Shown here: in pieces, positions 1 to 6,239 of the stretch
Position numbering within the stretch: position 1 is the first letter of the stretch
Layout of the letters: each line of letters begins with the position of its first letter
Assembly: GCA_950060715.1 (NCBI GenBank)
Contig: CATLVA010000096.1
Location: forward strand, 1-6,284
DNA length: 6,284 bases
Source of the DNA: an uncultured Oligoflexia bacterium
Lineage (GTDB): Bacteria > Bdellovibrionota > Bacteriovoracia > Bacteriovoracales > Bacteriovoracaceae
Direction: 5' to 3'
Made by a program: the position numbers and the translations under genes
The notes under the pieces: generated by a model
Seen by the model: the letters and a program-made list of their open reading frames with translations, nothing else
What the model was told of the DNA's origin: nothing
Databases searched by the model: none

Positions 1-100
1 GACTCCTTAGGGTATTGCTTTATAAGACATACACCCTTTCCCAATTGGGTCAGTTAAATGAAGCTTTAATTGAGTTGAAAAAGCAATACCCTAAGGAGTC
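1..100. repeat. Perfect 21-bp inverted repeat (arms 1-21 and 80-100, 58-nt spacer), probable contig-end fold-back artefact
   Basis: Bases 1-21 are the exact reverse complement of bases 80-100; pairing fails at 22/79. The left arm begins at base 1, so the repeat may continue outside the window. Both arms lie in the frame of the ExbD/TolR fragment. The right arm encodes KQYPKES in a well-conserved part of the fold, whereas the left arm encodes an atypical LLRVLL stretch. A perfect hairpin this long inside a conserved coding region is unlikely by chance. The simplest reading is a fold-back chimera at the end of an assembled contig, as produced by template switching during genome amplification or by an assembly-graph end. 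A genuine mRNA hairpin is the less likely alternative. Confidence 0.85.
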
Positions 101-275
101 GTCGGCAATATTTAAACCTGCGCATAACTTCCAATACAACAAGATTGTAAAGGTTATTGATCATACAAGAGAGATCACGAACCCGACGGTTTATATTACA
201 GAGCTAGATGAGCAAAATAGAAAGATTGCTTCTAAAAAGCTTTTTGACAAAATCATTTTTGAAACTCAGGACTAA
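3..275 (+). CDS. ExbD/TolR-family proton-channel motor subunit, C-terminal part (AglQ-like), cut by the left edge
   Basis: The frame is open to the left edge, so this is the tail of a longer gene; 90 codons are visible. ExbD/TolR proteins have a short cytoplasmic start, one membrane helix with a proton-carrying Asp, and a periplasmic domain; only the periplasmic domain remains here. The family pattern is clear: an amphipathic helix (LNEALIELKKQYP), a strand (AIFKPA), then the helix YNKIVKVIDHTRE, which corresponds to the usual 'Y..vv.vmD..r' element, and a final strand region ending KLFDKIIFE. It lies 3 nt before a second, complete ExbD/TolR gene, as aglQ precedes aglS in Myxococcus, so an AglQ-like role in a proton-driven stator is likely. 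The first about seven codons (through base 21) fall in an inverted copy of bases 80-100 and probably are not genuine. The family call is fairly secure; the AglQ assignment rests on position. Confidence 0.72.
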   Translation, partial: LLRVLLYKTYTLSQLGQLNEALIELKKQYPKESSAIFKPAHNFQYNKIVKVIDHTREITNPTVYITELDEQNRKIASKKLFDKIIFETQD

Positions 276-278
276 AAT

Positions 279-740
279 ATGAAACGAATGTTTTTTAAGG
301 GCAAAAAACCTAAAAAAGAAGCTATGGATTTAGATATTACATCCCTACTGGATGTACTCGTTATCCTACTAGTTTTTCTTTTGAAGAGTTATAATGCCTC
401 AAATTTAAAGCTTAACCTAGTAAAAGACTTAGTTATTCCAAATTCCGTGGCCAGAACCATGGGAGACCATGCCGTGATTGTACAGGTCGATAAGAATAAA
501 AATCTATACGTGAATAATAAGCCCGTGGGCATGATCACTCGATCAGGAGAGAGTCCAGTGCTTCTAGAGGCCCTTAAGTCTATCAAAGAAAATACCGATA
601 TTGCTGAAGTGAAAGCCGCAAAAAGAATTAATTTGGTATTTGATGAGCAAGTTCCTTACAACGTTATGAAGGGTGTTATGCATACTTCTGCTCTTGTTGG
701 CTACACTGAATTCAAGTTTATCGTAAAAGGAAACTATTGA
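279..740 (+). CDS. ExbD/TolR-family proton-channel motor subunit (AglS-like), complete
   Basis: This 153-residue protein has the usual ExbD/TolR length and layout. Residues 1-16 are a Lys-rich cytoplasmic start. Residues 17-37 contain the signature membrane helix LDITSLLDVLVILLVFLL, with Asp25 at the position of the proton-carrying carboxylate of ExbD Asp25/TolR Asp23; the usual Pro before 'LLD' is Ser here. The periplasmic part follows: a strand region at 67-83 (AVIVQVDKNKNLYVNNKPVG), a helix around 91-104, and the C-terminal element VPYNVMKGVMHTSALVGYTEFKF (about 125-147), typical of the family. Translation is supported by AGGA at 268-271, 7 nt before the ATG and inside the end of the preceding gene. 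Together with the upstream ExbD/TolR gene and an AglR/TolQ-type subunit outside the window it would form an inner-membrane stator using the proton gradient. The family is secure; the AglS equivalence comes from its place in a Glt-type cluster. Confidence 0.9.
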   Translation: MKRMFFKGKKPKKEAMDLDITSLLDVLVILLVFLLKSYNASNLKLNLVKDLVIPNSVARTMGDHAVIVQVDKNKNLYVNNKPVGMITRSGESPVLLEALKSIKENTDIAEVKAAKRINLVFDEQVPYNVMKGVMHTSALVGYTEFKFIVKGNY

Positions 741-741
741 A

Positions 742-3603
742 ATGAGACTAATGGCCGTTCTTCTATTCCTTCTTTCTTTAAGTGCTGTGGCTGCGCCACA
801 GAAAAAAGTTCTTTCTCCAGAAGAGTTTGAGCAGCAACGTTGGATGCAGATTAAAAAACTTATTGAACAGGAAATGAGCACGATCAATAGAGCTCGTAGA
901 AAATCGGTTAAGTTGCAATATAGAATGTTTGAGCTTAAATCTGAAATGATTAAGTTATACAAGGAGAAAGAAAACAAACAATTCGTTTCTCTTCGCCAAA
1001 AATATGGAAATAAGGTCTCTAGAGCCCAGATTTTTAAAAAGACCTTGTCTCTATATCATGAAGCTCACAAATATGGTTTAGCACTTTTAAAACGCTACCC
1101 GAGAACACAATATAAAGCGGCGATCTATTACACCCTTGCCCTTAATTCTAGGGATTTTGCGTATGATAACAAACAACTTGGATATCTTCGTCTTGCTATC
1201 GACAACTCAAAGGGACAAAGCCAAGTTAATTACCTAGCGAGAACCTCTCTAGCTGAGTACTACTATAACGAGAAAAAATGGAAATCAGCCATCTATCAAT
1301 ACGATATTGTACTTAAGAACCAAGATGATGAATGGTATAGCAAAAACTTACTTAACTATGGTTGGTGTAAACTTAAGAGCCACGATTTTGAAGTTGCGAT
1401 TAGCAGTTTAGAGAAAAGTCACAAATTAAGTGAGGACGAATTCTACGTAGATGTGAGAGATCAGGCGATGACTGGTCTTATTAATTTCTATGTCTATGGA
1501 AAACAGATTGATCGCGGGGTGAAATTTATTGATAACAACGCAATCGACAAAGAGGAGTCCCTACTAAAGCTTGCTCAAAAAGCTTCAGGAAAAGGTTATT
1601 ACGCAGAAACTGAAAAAATTATTAGAGACCTCGAAGATAGAATTGATCCTATCAAAAGAACAGAACTATACGCTGACTTGAGACTTTTTCAATTTGAAGT
1701 CTACAAGCAATATCATAAAACAGAAAAGCTTCTTGCTGTGACCAAGCTATTTCCAGCAACAAAGTTTAATGACTACCAAAGAGAAGATGCTGTAAGAAAG
1801 GTGTCTGACCTGGTTGGTGCAAAACAAGTTATTCTCAAAAAAGACTTTTCTAAGCATGACCAAGTTTATAGTAAGTCTACACTCAATGAAATTGTGACAT
1901 ATTTTGATATTCTCTCGGCTGTTAATCCTCCAGAAAAGGCACAGTACGAGTATTATAAAGCAGAAACCTTCTACTCTGTTCATGAGTTTAAGCCTGCGCT
2001 TGAAACCTACAAAATATCGTTAGTGGATTACGATAAGACTCCATCAGAAAAAGACCTGCGTAAACTCGATTTGGACGCGATTTTCTCATGTATTGAAAAT
2101 ATCAAATTCAAGAAGAAAGAAAAAGCGTTGGAACTTGAGTATGCTTACACTAAATATCTTTCCTATTGGCCAAAAGATAAAAAAGCTCAGTCTATCTATC
2201 CTAGGCTTTACGCTCTATACAGTGTTGATAAGCGTTTTGATAAAATGCAAGAATCACTTGATAAGTATATTGCAAACTTCCCAGAAGACTTAAAGAAGCA
2301 ACAAGATCTATATCGTGCTCAGATTGATGTTCTTATCAAAGATAAAGAAACTCAATTGTTATCGCAAAAGATCACTCAAATGCAAAAGGGTTACCTACAT
2401 TTTGCTAAGGACGAAGTTAAAAAATCAGAGACTATTCTAGCGAATATCCTATTCAATACTTTTCAAGAGCTAAATAAAGCTGGCGAACCTGAAAAAGCAT
2501 TACTTGGATACCAAGGTGTTCACTTCACTGAGTACTACCCAGACTCAATTAAAGCCGAAGCGGCATTTAATATGGGTATGATCTACACAGATCTATCTGA
2601 TAATAATAACGCGATCAAATGGTATCAAAAGTCATTTGAGTTCTACACAGAAAAAGAGAAGAACGAAAAGCGTATCTTTCTAGAAAAGATGGCGCTGAGA
2701 ACCGCCCTCCTTCACGACTTTATTAAAGCGGCTAGATTAAATAAGTTCTTGCTTAAAAACTTTTGCGATCAAAGAGAGCAAAATGTGAAAATCTTCACCG
2801 CGGCAGTACAAAATGATCTAGCAAATGACTATATTACGAAAGTATCTAACACGATGGATAAGTATAAGCATTGTGTGAGTCAATTTCCTAATTCTCTGAA
2901 GAAAGAACTTATGACTCACTATTTTGAAAATAGACATGAAAACACTCTCCTCGACTTTATCGATGAGCATAAACTAAATGTTATTTTTCCAGACGAAGTT
3001 GCTTTCTACTACGAAAGAATGTTTTGGCAGTATTATGGAAATAATCCTGGTTGGGAAAGTAAACTGCAATACCGTCTTAAAAAGATGAACCATCCAAAAG
3101 CACAGTTGTTAACTAAAACTCTTCCAATGTATGAAAAACTACAGGAAAGGTTAAAATTCTTCAAAAGAGGAAGCATTCCTACTAACGGTGTAAAGGATCC
3201 AAATATTTTTGCGGGAAAACTGCAAGCAAGATTAGGTGCTATTCAACCGATTTTAGCGGAGGCGGACAATATCTTTGCCCAAGGTCATGGTCAAATATCT
3301 GTACTCATCTATGACGCGTTAACAGATCTAACTGATAACTTAGCTGTAGAGATGGCGCAATATGAACTAGGAATCGACGATGCTGATTTTCAAAAACAAT
3401 TCAAAGCTCAGATGAACTCACTTGCTGCTAATTTTGAAGGTCAAAGAAATAATTACCGCCACCAAGCTCAAGACTTAATCGAAAAGTATGAGCTATTGGT
3501 TGTAAGAAGAAACGAAAGCCATGAAGCTTCTGACATTATCAAAATCTCAGATATTCGTCCGGAGTCTTCTCAGTTTGCGATTACTTTTGGATTGGGACTA
3601 TAG
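742..3603 (+). CDS. Large secreted TPR protein, GltD/NfsD (AgmU)-like periplasmic scaffold
   Basis: This 953-residue protein begins with a Sec signal peptide: MRLM, a hydrophobic core at 5-14 and an AVA site at 15-17, with cleavage likely before Ala18. Residues 25-105 are charged and helical, possibly coiled coil. The rest is alpha-helical with degenerate tetratricopeptide units; the clearest are about 165-195 (AEYYYNEKKWKSAIYQYDIVL), 200-230 (NYGWCKLKSHDFEVAISSLEKS), 400-430 (YYKAETFYSVHEFKPALETYK) and 603-635 (AAFNMGMIYTDLSDNNNAIKWYQKS). No catalytic motif is visible. The ATG follows the preceding stop by 1 nt; AGGA at 728-731 is 10 nt upstream, and the alternative Met4 would be further away and would shorten the signal peptide. 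TPR solenoids bind proteins, so a periplasmic scaffold fits. Position between TolR-like genes and a TPR lipoprotein plus FHA/TonB-like protein points to GltD/NfsD; the Myxococcus protein is, as I recall, longer (about 1,200 residues). TPR similarity alone is weak evidence of orthology; synteny carries the call. Confidence 0.75.
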   Translation: MRLMAVLLFLLSLSAVAAPQKKVLSPEEFEQQRWMQIKKLIEQEMSTINRARRKSVKLQYRMFELKSEMIKLYKEKENKQFVSLRQKYGNKVSRAQIFKKTLSLYHEAHKYGLALLKRYPRTQYKAAIYYTLALNSRDFAYDNKQLGYLRLAIDNSKGQSQVNYLARTSLAEYYYNEKKWKSAIYQYDIVLKNQDDEWYSKNLLNYGWCKLKSHDFEVAISSLEKSHKLSEDEFYVDVRDQAMTGLINFYVYGKQIDRGVKFIDNNAIDKEESLLKLAQKASGKGYYAETEKIIRDLEDRIDPIKRTELYADLRLFQFEVYKQYHKTEKLLAVTKLFPATKFNDYQREDAVRKVSDLVGAKQVILKKDFSKHDQVYSKSTLNEIVTYFDILSAVNPPEKAQYEYYKAETFYSVHEFKPALETYKISLVDYDKTPSEKDLRKLDLDAIFSCIENIKFKKKEKALELEYAYTKYLSYWPKDKKAQSIYPRLYALYSVDKRFDKMQESLDKYIANFPEDLKKQQDLYRAQIDVLIKDKETQLLSQKITQMQKGYLHFAKDEVKKSETILANILFNTFQELNKAGEPEKALLGYQGVHFTEYYPDSIKAEAAFNMGMIYTDLSDNNNAIKWYQKSFEFYTEKEKNEKRIFLEKMALRTALLHDFIKAARLNKFLLKNFCDQREQNVKIFTAAVQNDLANDYITKVSNTMDKYKHCVSQFPNSLKKELMTHYFENRHENTLLDFIDEHKLNVIFPDEVAFYYERMFWQYYGNNPGWESKLQYRLKKMNHPKAQLLTKTLPMYEKLQERLKFFKRGSIPTNGVKDPNIFAGKLQARLGAIQPILAEADNIFAQGHGQISVLIYDALTDLTDNLAVEMAQYELGIDDADFQKQFKAQMNSLAANFEGQRNNYRHQAQDLIEKYELLVVRRNESHEASDIIKISDIRPESSQFAITFGLGL
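3594..3597 (+). promoter_or_regulatory. Weak ribosome binding site that supports the start at 3605
   Basis: GGGA at 3594-3597 (within TTGGGA) lies 7 nt before the ATG at 3605 and inside the last codons of the preceding gene. It supports starting the lipoprotein at 3605 and not at the in-frame ATG at 3521, which would bury the lipoprotein signal 28 residues in and overlap the upstream gene by 83 nt. The site is weak, so translational coupling to the upstream stop (1 nt away) probably matters. Confidence 0.45.
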
Positions 3604-3604
3604 A

Positions 3605-4417
3605 ATGAAATTATTAATGATTGGGGTCATTTTTGGTTTAGTTTCTTGTGCTAGTCACAAGAACCCACGAGGTATCAAAGAAGCCAATTTAGACGGCTTA
3701 AAATACGAGTCTTTAACTCGTTATGATTCTCTACGCTTAGATCCGAATTTAAAACTGAAATCAGAACTGGCTCTTTGCCACAACGAGAATTACGACGAAG
3801 CTTTTGATAAGTTCAAAGCTAAACTAGATAAAAACCTCAATAATTATCTTTATTGGAATCAAATCAGCACTTGTTATATTCTGAAGAAGGAGTACTCCAA
3901 GGCCAAAAACTTTCTAGAGCTGGCAATGGCGCAGGCTAAAACGAATAAGCAAAAAGCTGTCGTACTTAACAATATGGGTGTAGTTTATTTGGAGAAGAAA
4001 AACTACCACGAAGCAAAAGAGGTGTTTAAAGAAGCCATTAAGTTAAATGGTAGCTCACTCACTCCTCGATTTAACCTAGTCCAAATCTATCTTCACTTTG
4101 GGATATATGAGCGAGCAGAAAAAGAGCTTGTAGTCTTACTACAAAAGGCACCGACGGATATTGATTTCTTAAACTCTCTGGCCCATGTGAAGCTAATGAA
4201 AAAGGACTACAAAACTGCTCTGATTTATTTCAATAGGATTCCTAAACAATATAGATCGAGAGATGACGTGGCCACGAACTTGGCCATGACTTATTACATG
4301 CTAGGTTTATTTGAAGATGCTAAAAAAACCTTAAGTAATGCCGATAAAAGTAACAGCTCTTATGTGAGTCGCCAGTTAGATATCACGAAGAGACTAGAAA
4401 AAGTCGACGGGAAGTAA
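3605..4417 (+). CDS. TPR outer-membrane lipoprotein, GltE/NfsE (AglT)-like
   Basis: Starting at 3605, the 270-residue product has a textbook lipoprotein signal: MKLLMIGVIFGLVSC, lipobox L12-V13-S14-C15, with Cys15 as the lipidated residue. Residue +2 is Ala, not Asp, so transport to the outer membrane by the Lol pathway is expected. A linker (16-50) is followed by tandem TPR units at about 82-112, 117-148, 152-185, 186-213 and 222-249; the second (LNNMGVVYLEKKNYHEAKEVFKEAIKLN) is near consensus. Cys58 and Cys90 could pair in the periplasm. An in-frame ATG at 3521 gives a longer reading but overlaps the upstream gene and displaces the signal peptide, so I rejected it. The gene sits 1 nt after the large TPR protein and 2 nt before the FHA protein. 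GltE in Myxococcus is a TPR lipoprotein partnering GltD, so domain and position both agree. A generic PilF-like TPR lipoprotein is the alternative, but no pilus genes are nearby. Confidence 0.82.
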   Translation: MKLLMIGVIFGLVSCASHKNPRGIKEANLDGLKYESLTRYDSLRLDPNLKLKSELALCHNENYDEAFDKFKAKLDKNLNNYLYWNQISTCYILKKEYSKAKNFLELAMAQAKTNKQKAVVLNNMGVVYLEKKNYHEAKEVFKEAIKLNGSSLTPRFNLVQIYLHFGIYERAEKELVVLLQKAPTDIDFLNSLAHVKLMKKDYKTALIYFNRIPKQYRSRDDVATNLAMTYYMLGLFEDAKKTLSNADKSNSSYVSRQLDITKRLEKVDGK

Positions 4418-4419
4418 TC

Positions 4420-6225
4420 ATGTCTAAAAACTCAACCTTACATTTAATCATTAATGAGGAAGAAGTTACTTTATCCAAGGATAAAGTAATTGTGGGGTCT
4501 GGTGAGAATTGTGACATTCAAATCAACCATGCGAGTATTTCCCATTATCATGCCCTATTAATGATCAACTCTGATGGGTCTTTAAGTGTTATAGACCTTG
4601 AAAGTGCCAATGGAACTTTTATAAACGGAGTAAAAGTTGGAACAAAGTCTAGCTTTTATGATGGTGATACGGTTACGTTTGGTAAGCTCCATTGTGATGC
4701 TGTTGAGTCAATGGCAGAAAGTCAATTTGTTCAAACAGATGCTGAAGTGCAAGTCTTTGCAGACCTTCAGGGCGATAAAGTATATGTTCCAGAAAGAACA
4801 GATGAGAATCAAGTTTTAATCGATGATGAGTACTGCGATATCGTTTTTGATGATAATGAATTCATTCCATTTCATAAAAACCCTATGGCCGGTCTTCACG
4901 TATCGGAGCAGGAATTTATTGAGACAGAGTCTCTTGAGGAAGGTTTTCATATCCTAGAGGAGACAAACCATAAATGTATCCAAGTGACGACTACACTCAA
5001 TGGATCTATGCTTGATCAATTCTATTTCCCACTACAAGATGGGACTGTATTTGCAAGTCAAAGACCTAAAAAGAACACTGTCGTTGTTGATATATTAAAT
5101 TCCGAAAAACCAAAACCACTTTTCAAAGTGGAAAATGGTGTCCTTCATATGGCACCGAATGAGGACTTCAATCTCAATCTAGGAAATATGAATCTCTCTG
5201 AAAATAAGGTTATCATTCTTTCAAGAGGAACATACCAGGTTTTCATTGAAGTGAACGACGCTCCTAATCACCTGCTTCCAGTTTCTTCATTCAGAAGAGA
5301 GCTTTCATTTTATAGAGATACAGCAAAGAAGTTCGCAGCAGTAATTCTACCCATGTTACTATTACTACTTGTCGACTTTAGTGTTGAAAAGAAAAAGCCA
5401 TTAAAAGAGCTGTCTATCATTTATAAGAAGCCAACAAATGCGAATGTTGATGGTCAAAAAATGGCGAGTACGAACCCTAATGACACCAAGAAAAACACAG
5501 GGCATAAAGAACAGAAACAACCTGATAAAAAGATTGCTCACTCAAAGTCAGGAGCGAAAGAGCAACCAAAGAAAGCTAAAACTCAAAAAGTTGCAAAGTC
5601 GCAGTCTAAGCCGACAAAAAAGGCAAAAGCTAAGACTAAAGCCTATAGCTTTAAACTTGCAACTAACGTTAACTCGATGTTTTCTAACTCTAAATCAGTT
5701 GCAGTATCAAACTCAGATGCTCCAAGCACGGCAAAAACAACTGCCAGTGTGACGGGAAGTTTGAATACTAAAGTCGATGGAACAAGCTCTGCTCAAGTTG
5801 GTCAGATGGGTAGTGATAAAGCCGGTCGTGCGTTAGCGAGTTTTGGTTCAAAAGGACTCTCTAGTAAATCAGGACGAGACACTGCATATATTCAAACAGA
5901 AACAGTTGTCCTTGGTTCAATGGACCCAGAATTACTAAGAAAAATTCTACAACAATATCTGCCTCAATTTAGGCATTGCTATCAACAGGAACTAGCTTAC
6001 AACTCTGATGATATTAAAGGGATTGTTGATCTAAACTTTGAAATCTCCCCTTCAGGTAGAGTTGCTAAAGCAAACGTAAAGGCGAAAGACTCTAGATTTT
6101 CAAATAAGGGTCTAGACTGTATGAAGAAAGTTCTTGCGATCATCGACTTCCCGAAACCAAAAGGTGGAGGACGAGTTGCGGTTAGACAACCACTTAGTTT
6201 CTTTTCTGAGCAAGAGAAAGGTTAA
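4420..6225 (+). CDS. FHA-domain inner-membrane protein with periplasmic AgmX/PglI (TonB-C-like) domain, GltG/NfsG-like
   Basis: This 601-residue protein has four parts. An FHA domain (about 6-95) shows Ser41 and His44 in SHYHA and the DLESANGTFING motif (59-70); the usual GR is G26-S27. A beta-rich region (about 105-283) follows, in which 186-283 recalls the middle domain of GltG/GltJ-type proteins. A hydrophobic segment at 304-320 (KFAAVILPMLLLLLVDF), followed by Lys residues, is the only membrane span. The periplasmic part has a Lys-rich linker (321-410, 26 Lys in 90), a Ser/Ala/Gly/Thr-rich stretch (411-488) and a C-terminal AgmX/PglI domain (about 498-595) with the paired cysteines in RHCYQQEL (Cys520) and LDCMKK (Cys567), GIVDLNFEISPSGRV, and DFPKPKGGGRVAV. 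Such proteins are thought to span the periplasm like TonB, linking a proton-driven stator to outer-envelope partners while the FHA domain binds cytoplasmic (often phosphothreonine) partners. GGGAAG at 4409-4414 precedes the ATG by 5 nt. The architecture is secure; GltG versus its paralogue NfsG cannot be separated. Confidence 0.87.
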   Translation: MSKNSTLHLIINEEEVTLSKDKVIVGSGENCDIQINHASISHYHALLMINSDGSLSVIDLESANGTFINGVKVGTKSSFYDGDTVTFGKLHCDAVESMAESQFVQTDAEVQVFADLQGDKVYVPERTDENQVLIDDEYCDIVFDDNEFIPFHKNPMAGLHVSEQEFIETESLEEGFHILEETNHKCIQVTTTLNGSMLDQFYFPLQDGTVFASQRPKKNTVVVDILNSEKPKPLFKVENGVLHMAPNEDFNLNLGNMNLSENKVIILSRGTYQVFIEVNDAPNHLLPVSSFRRELSFYRDTAKKFAAVILPMLLLLLVDFSVEKKKPLKELSIIYKKPTNANVDGQKMASTNPNDTKKNTGHKEQKQPDKKIAHSKSGAKEQPKKAKTQKVAKSQSKPTKKAKAKTKAYSFKLATNVNSMFSNSKSVAVSNSDAPSTAKTTASVTGSLNTKVDGTSSAQVGQMGSDKAGRALASFGSKGLSSKSGRDTAYIQTETVVLGSMDPELLRKILQQYLPQFRHCYQQELAYNSDDIKGIVDLNFEISPSGRVAKANVKAKDSRFSNKGLDCMKKVLAIIDFPKPKGGGRVAVRQPLSFFSEQEKG

Positions 6226-6239
6226 TAGTTTGAGAAAAT

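Noticed and set aside
389..977. Two minus-strand open frames (389-586 and 564-977)
   Set aside because: They lie opposite well-supported genes, overlap each other and show no family pattern; they are shadows of + strand coding sequence.
1747..1983. Minus-strand 78-codon frame
   Set aside because: It is antisense to the middle of the large TPR gene, with a biased Cys/Phe-rich composition and no recognisable domain or spacing to a neighbour.
2093..2293. Out-of-frame + strand 66-codon frame inside the TPR gene
   Set aside because: It is fully contained in a continuous, well-supported gene; the composition looks like frame-shifted Lys-rich coding sequence.
3521..3604. Longer 298-codon reading of the lipoprotein gene starting at ATG 3521
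   Set aside because: It overlaps the upstream gene by 83 nt and places the clear lipoprotein signal and lipobox 28 residues inside the protein; the ATG at 3605 gives a proper signal peptide and 1-nt spacing.
4637..4819. Out-of-frame 60-codon frame inside the FHA gene
   Set aside because: It overlaps the FHA domain and following region; no independent ribosome binding site or family features.
5500..5650. Possible tandem DNA repeat in the A-rich linker region
   Set aside because: Lys/Ala/Gln codons recur but no unit repeats exactly; this is amino-acid bias, not a DNA repeat array.
5438..5752. Out-of-frame 104-codon Lys/Arg/Gln-rich frame inside the FHA gene
   Set aside because: It is open only because the linker codons are A-rich; its composition is a frame shift of the Lys-rich linker.
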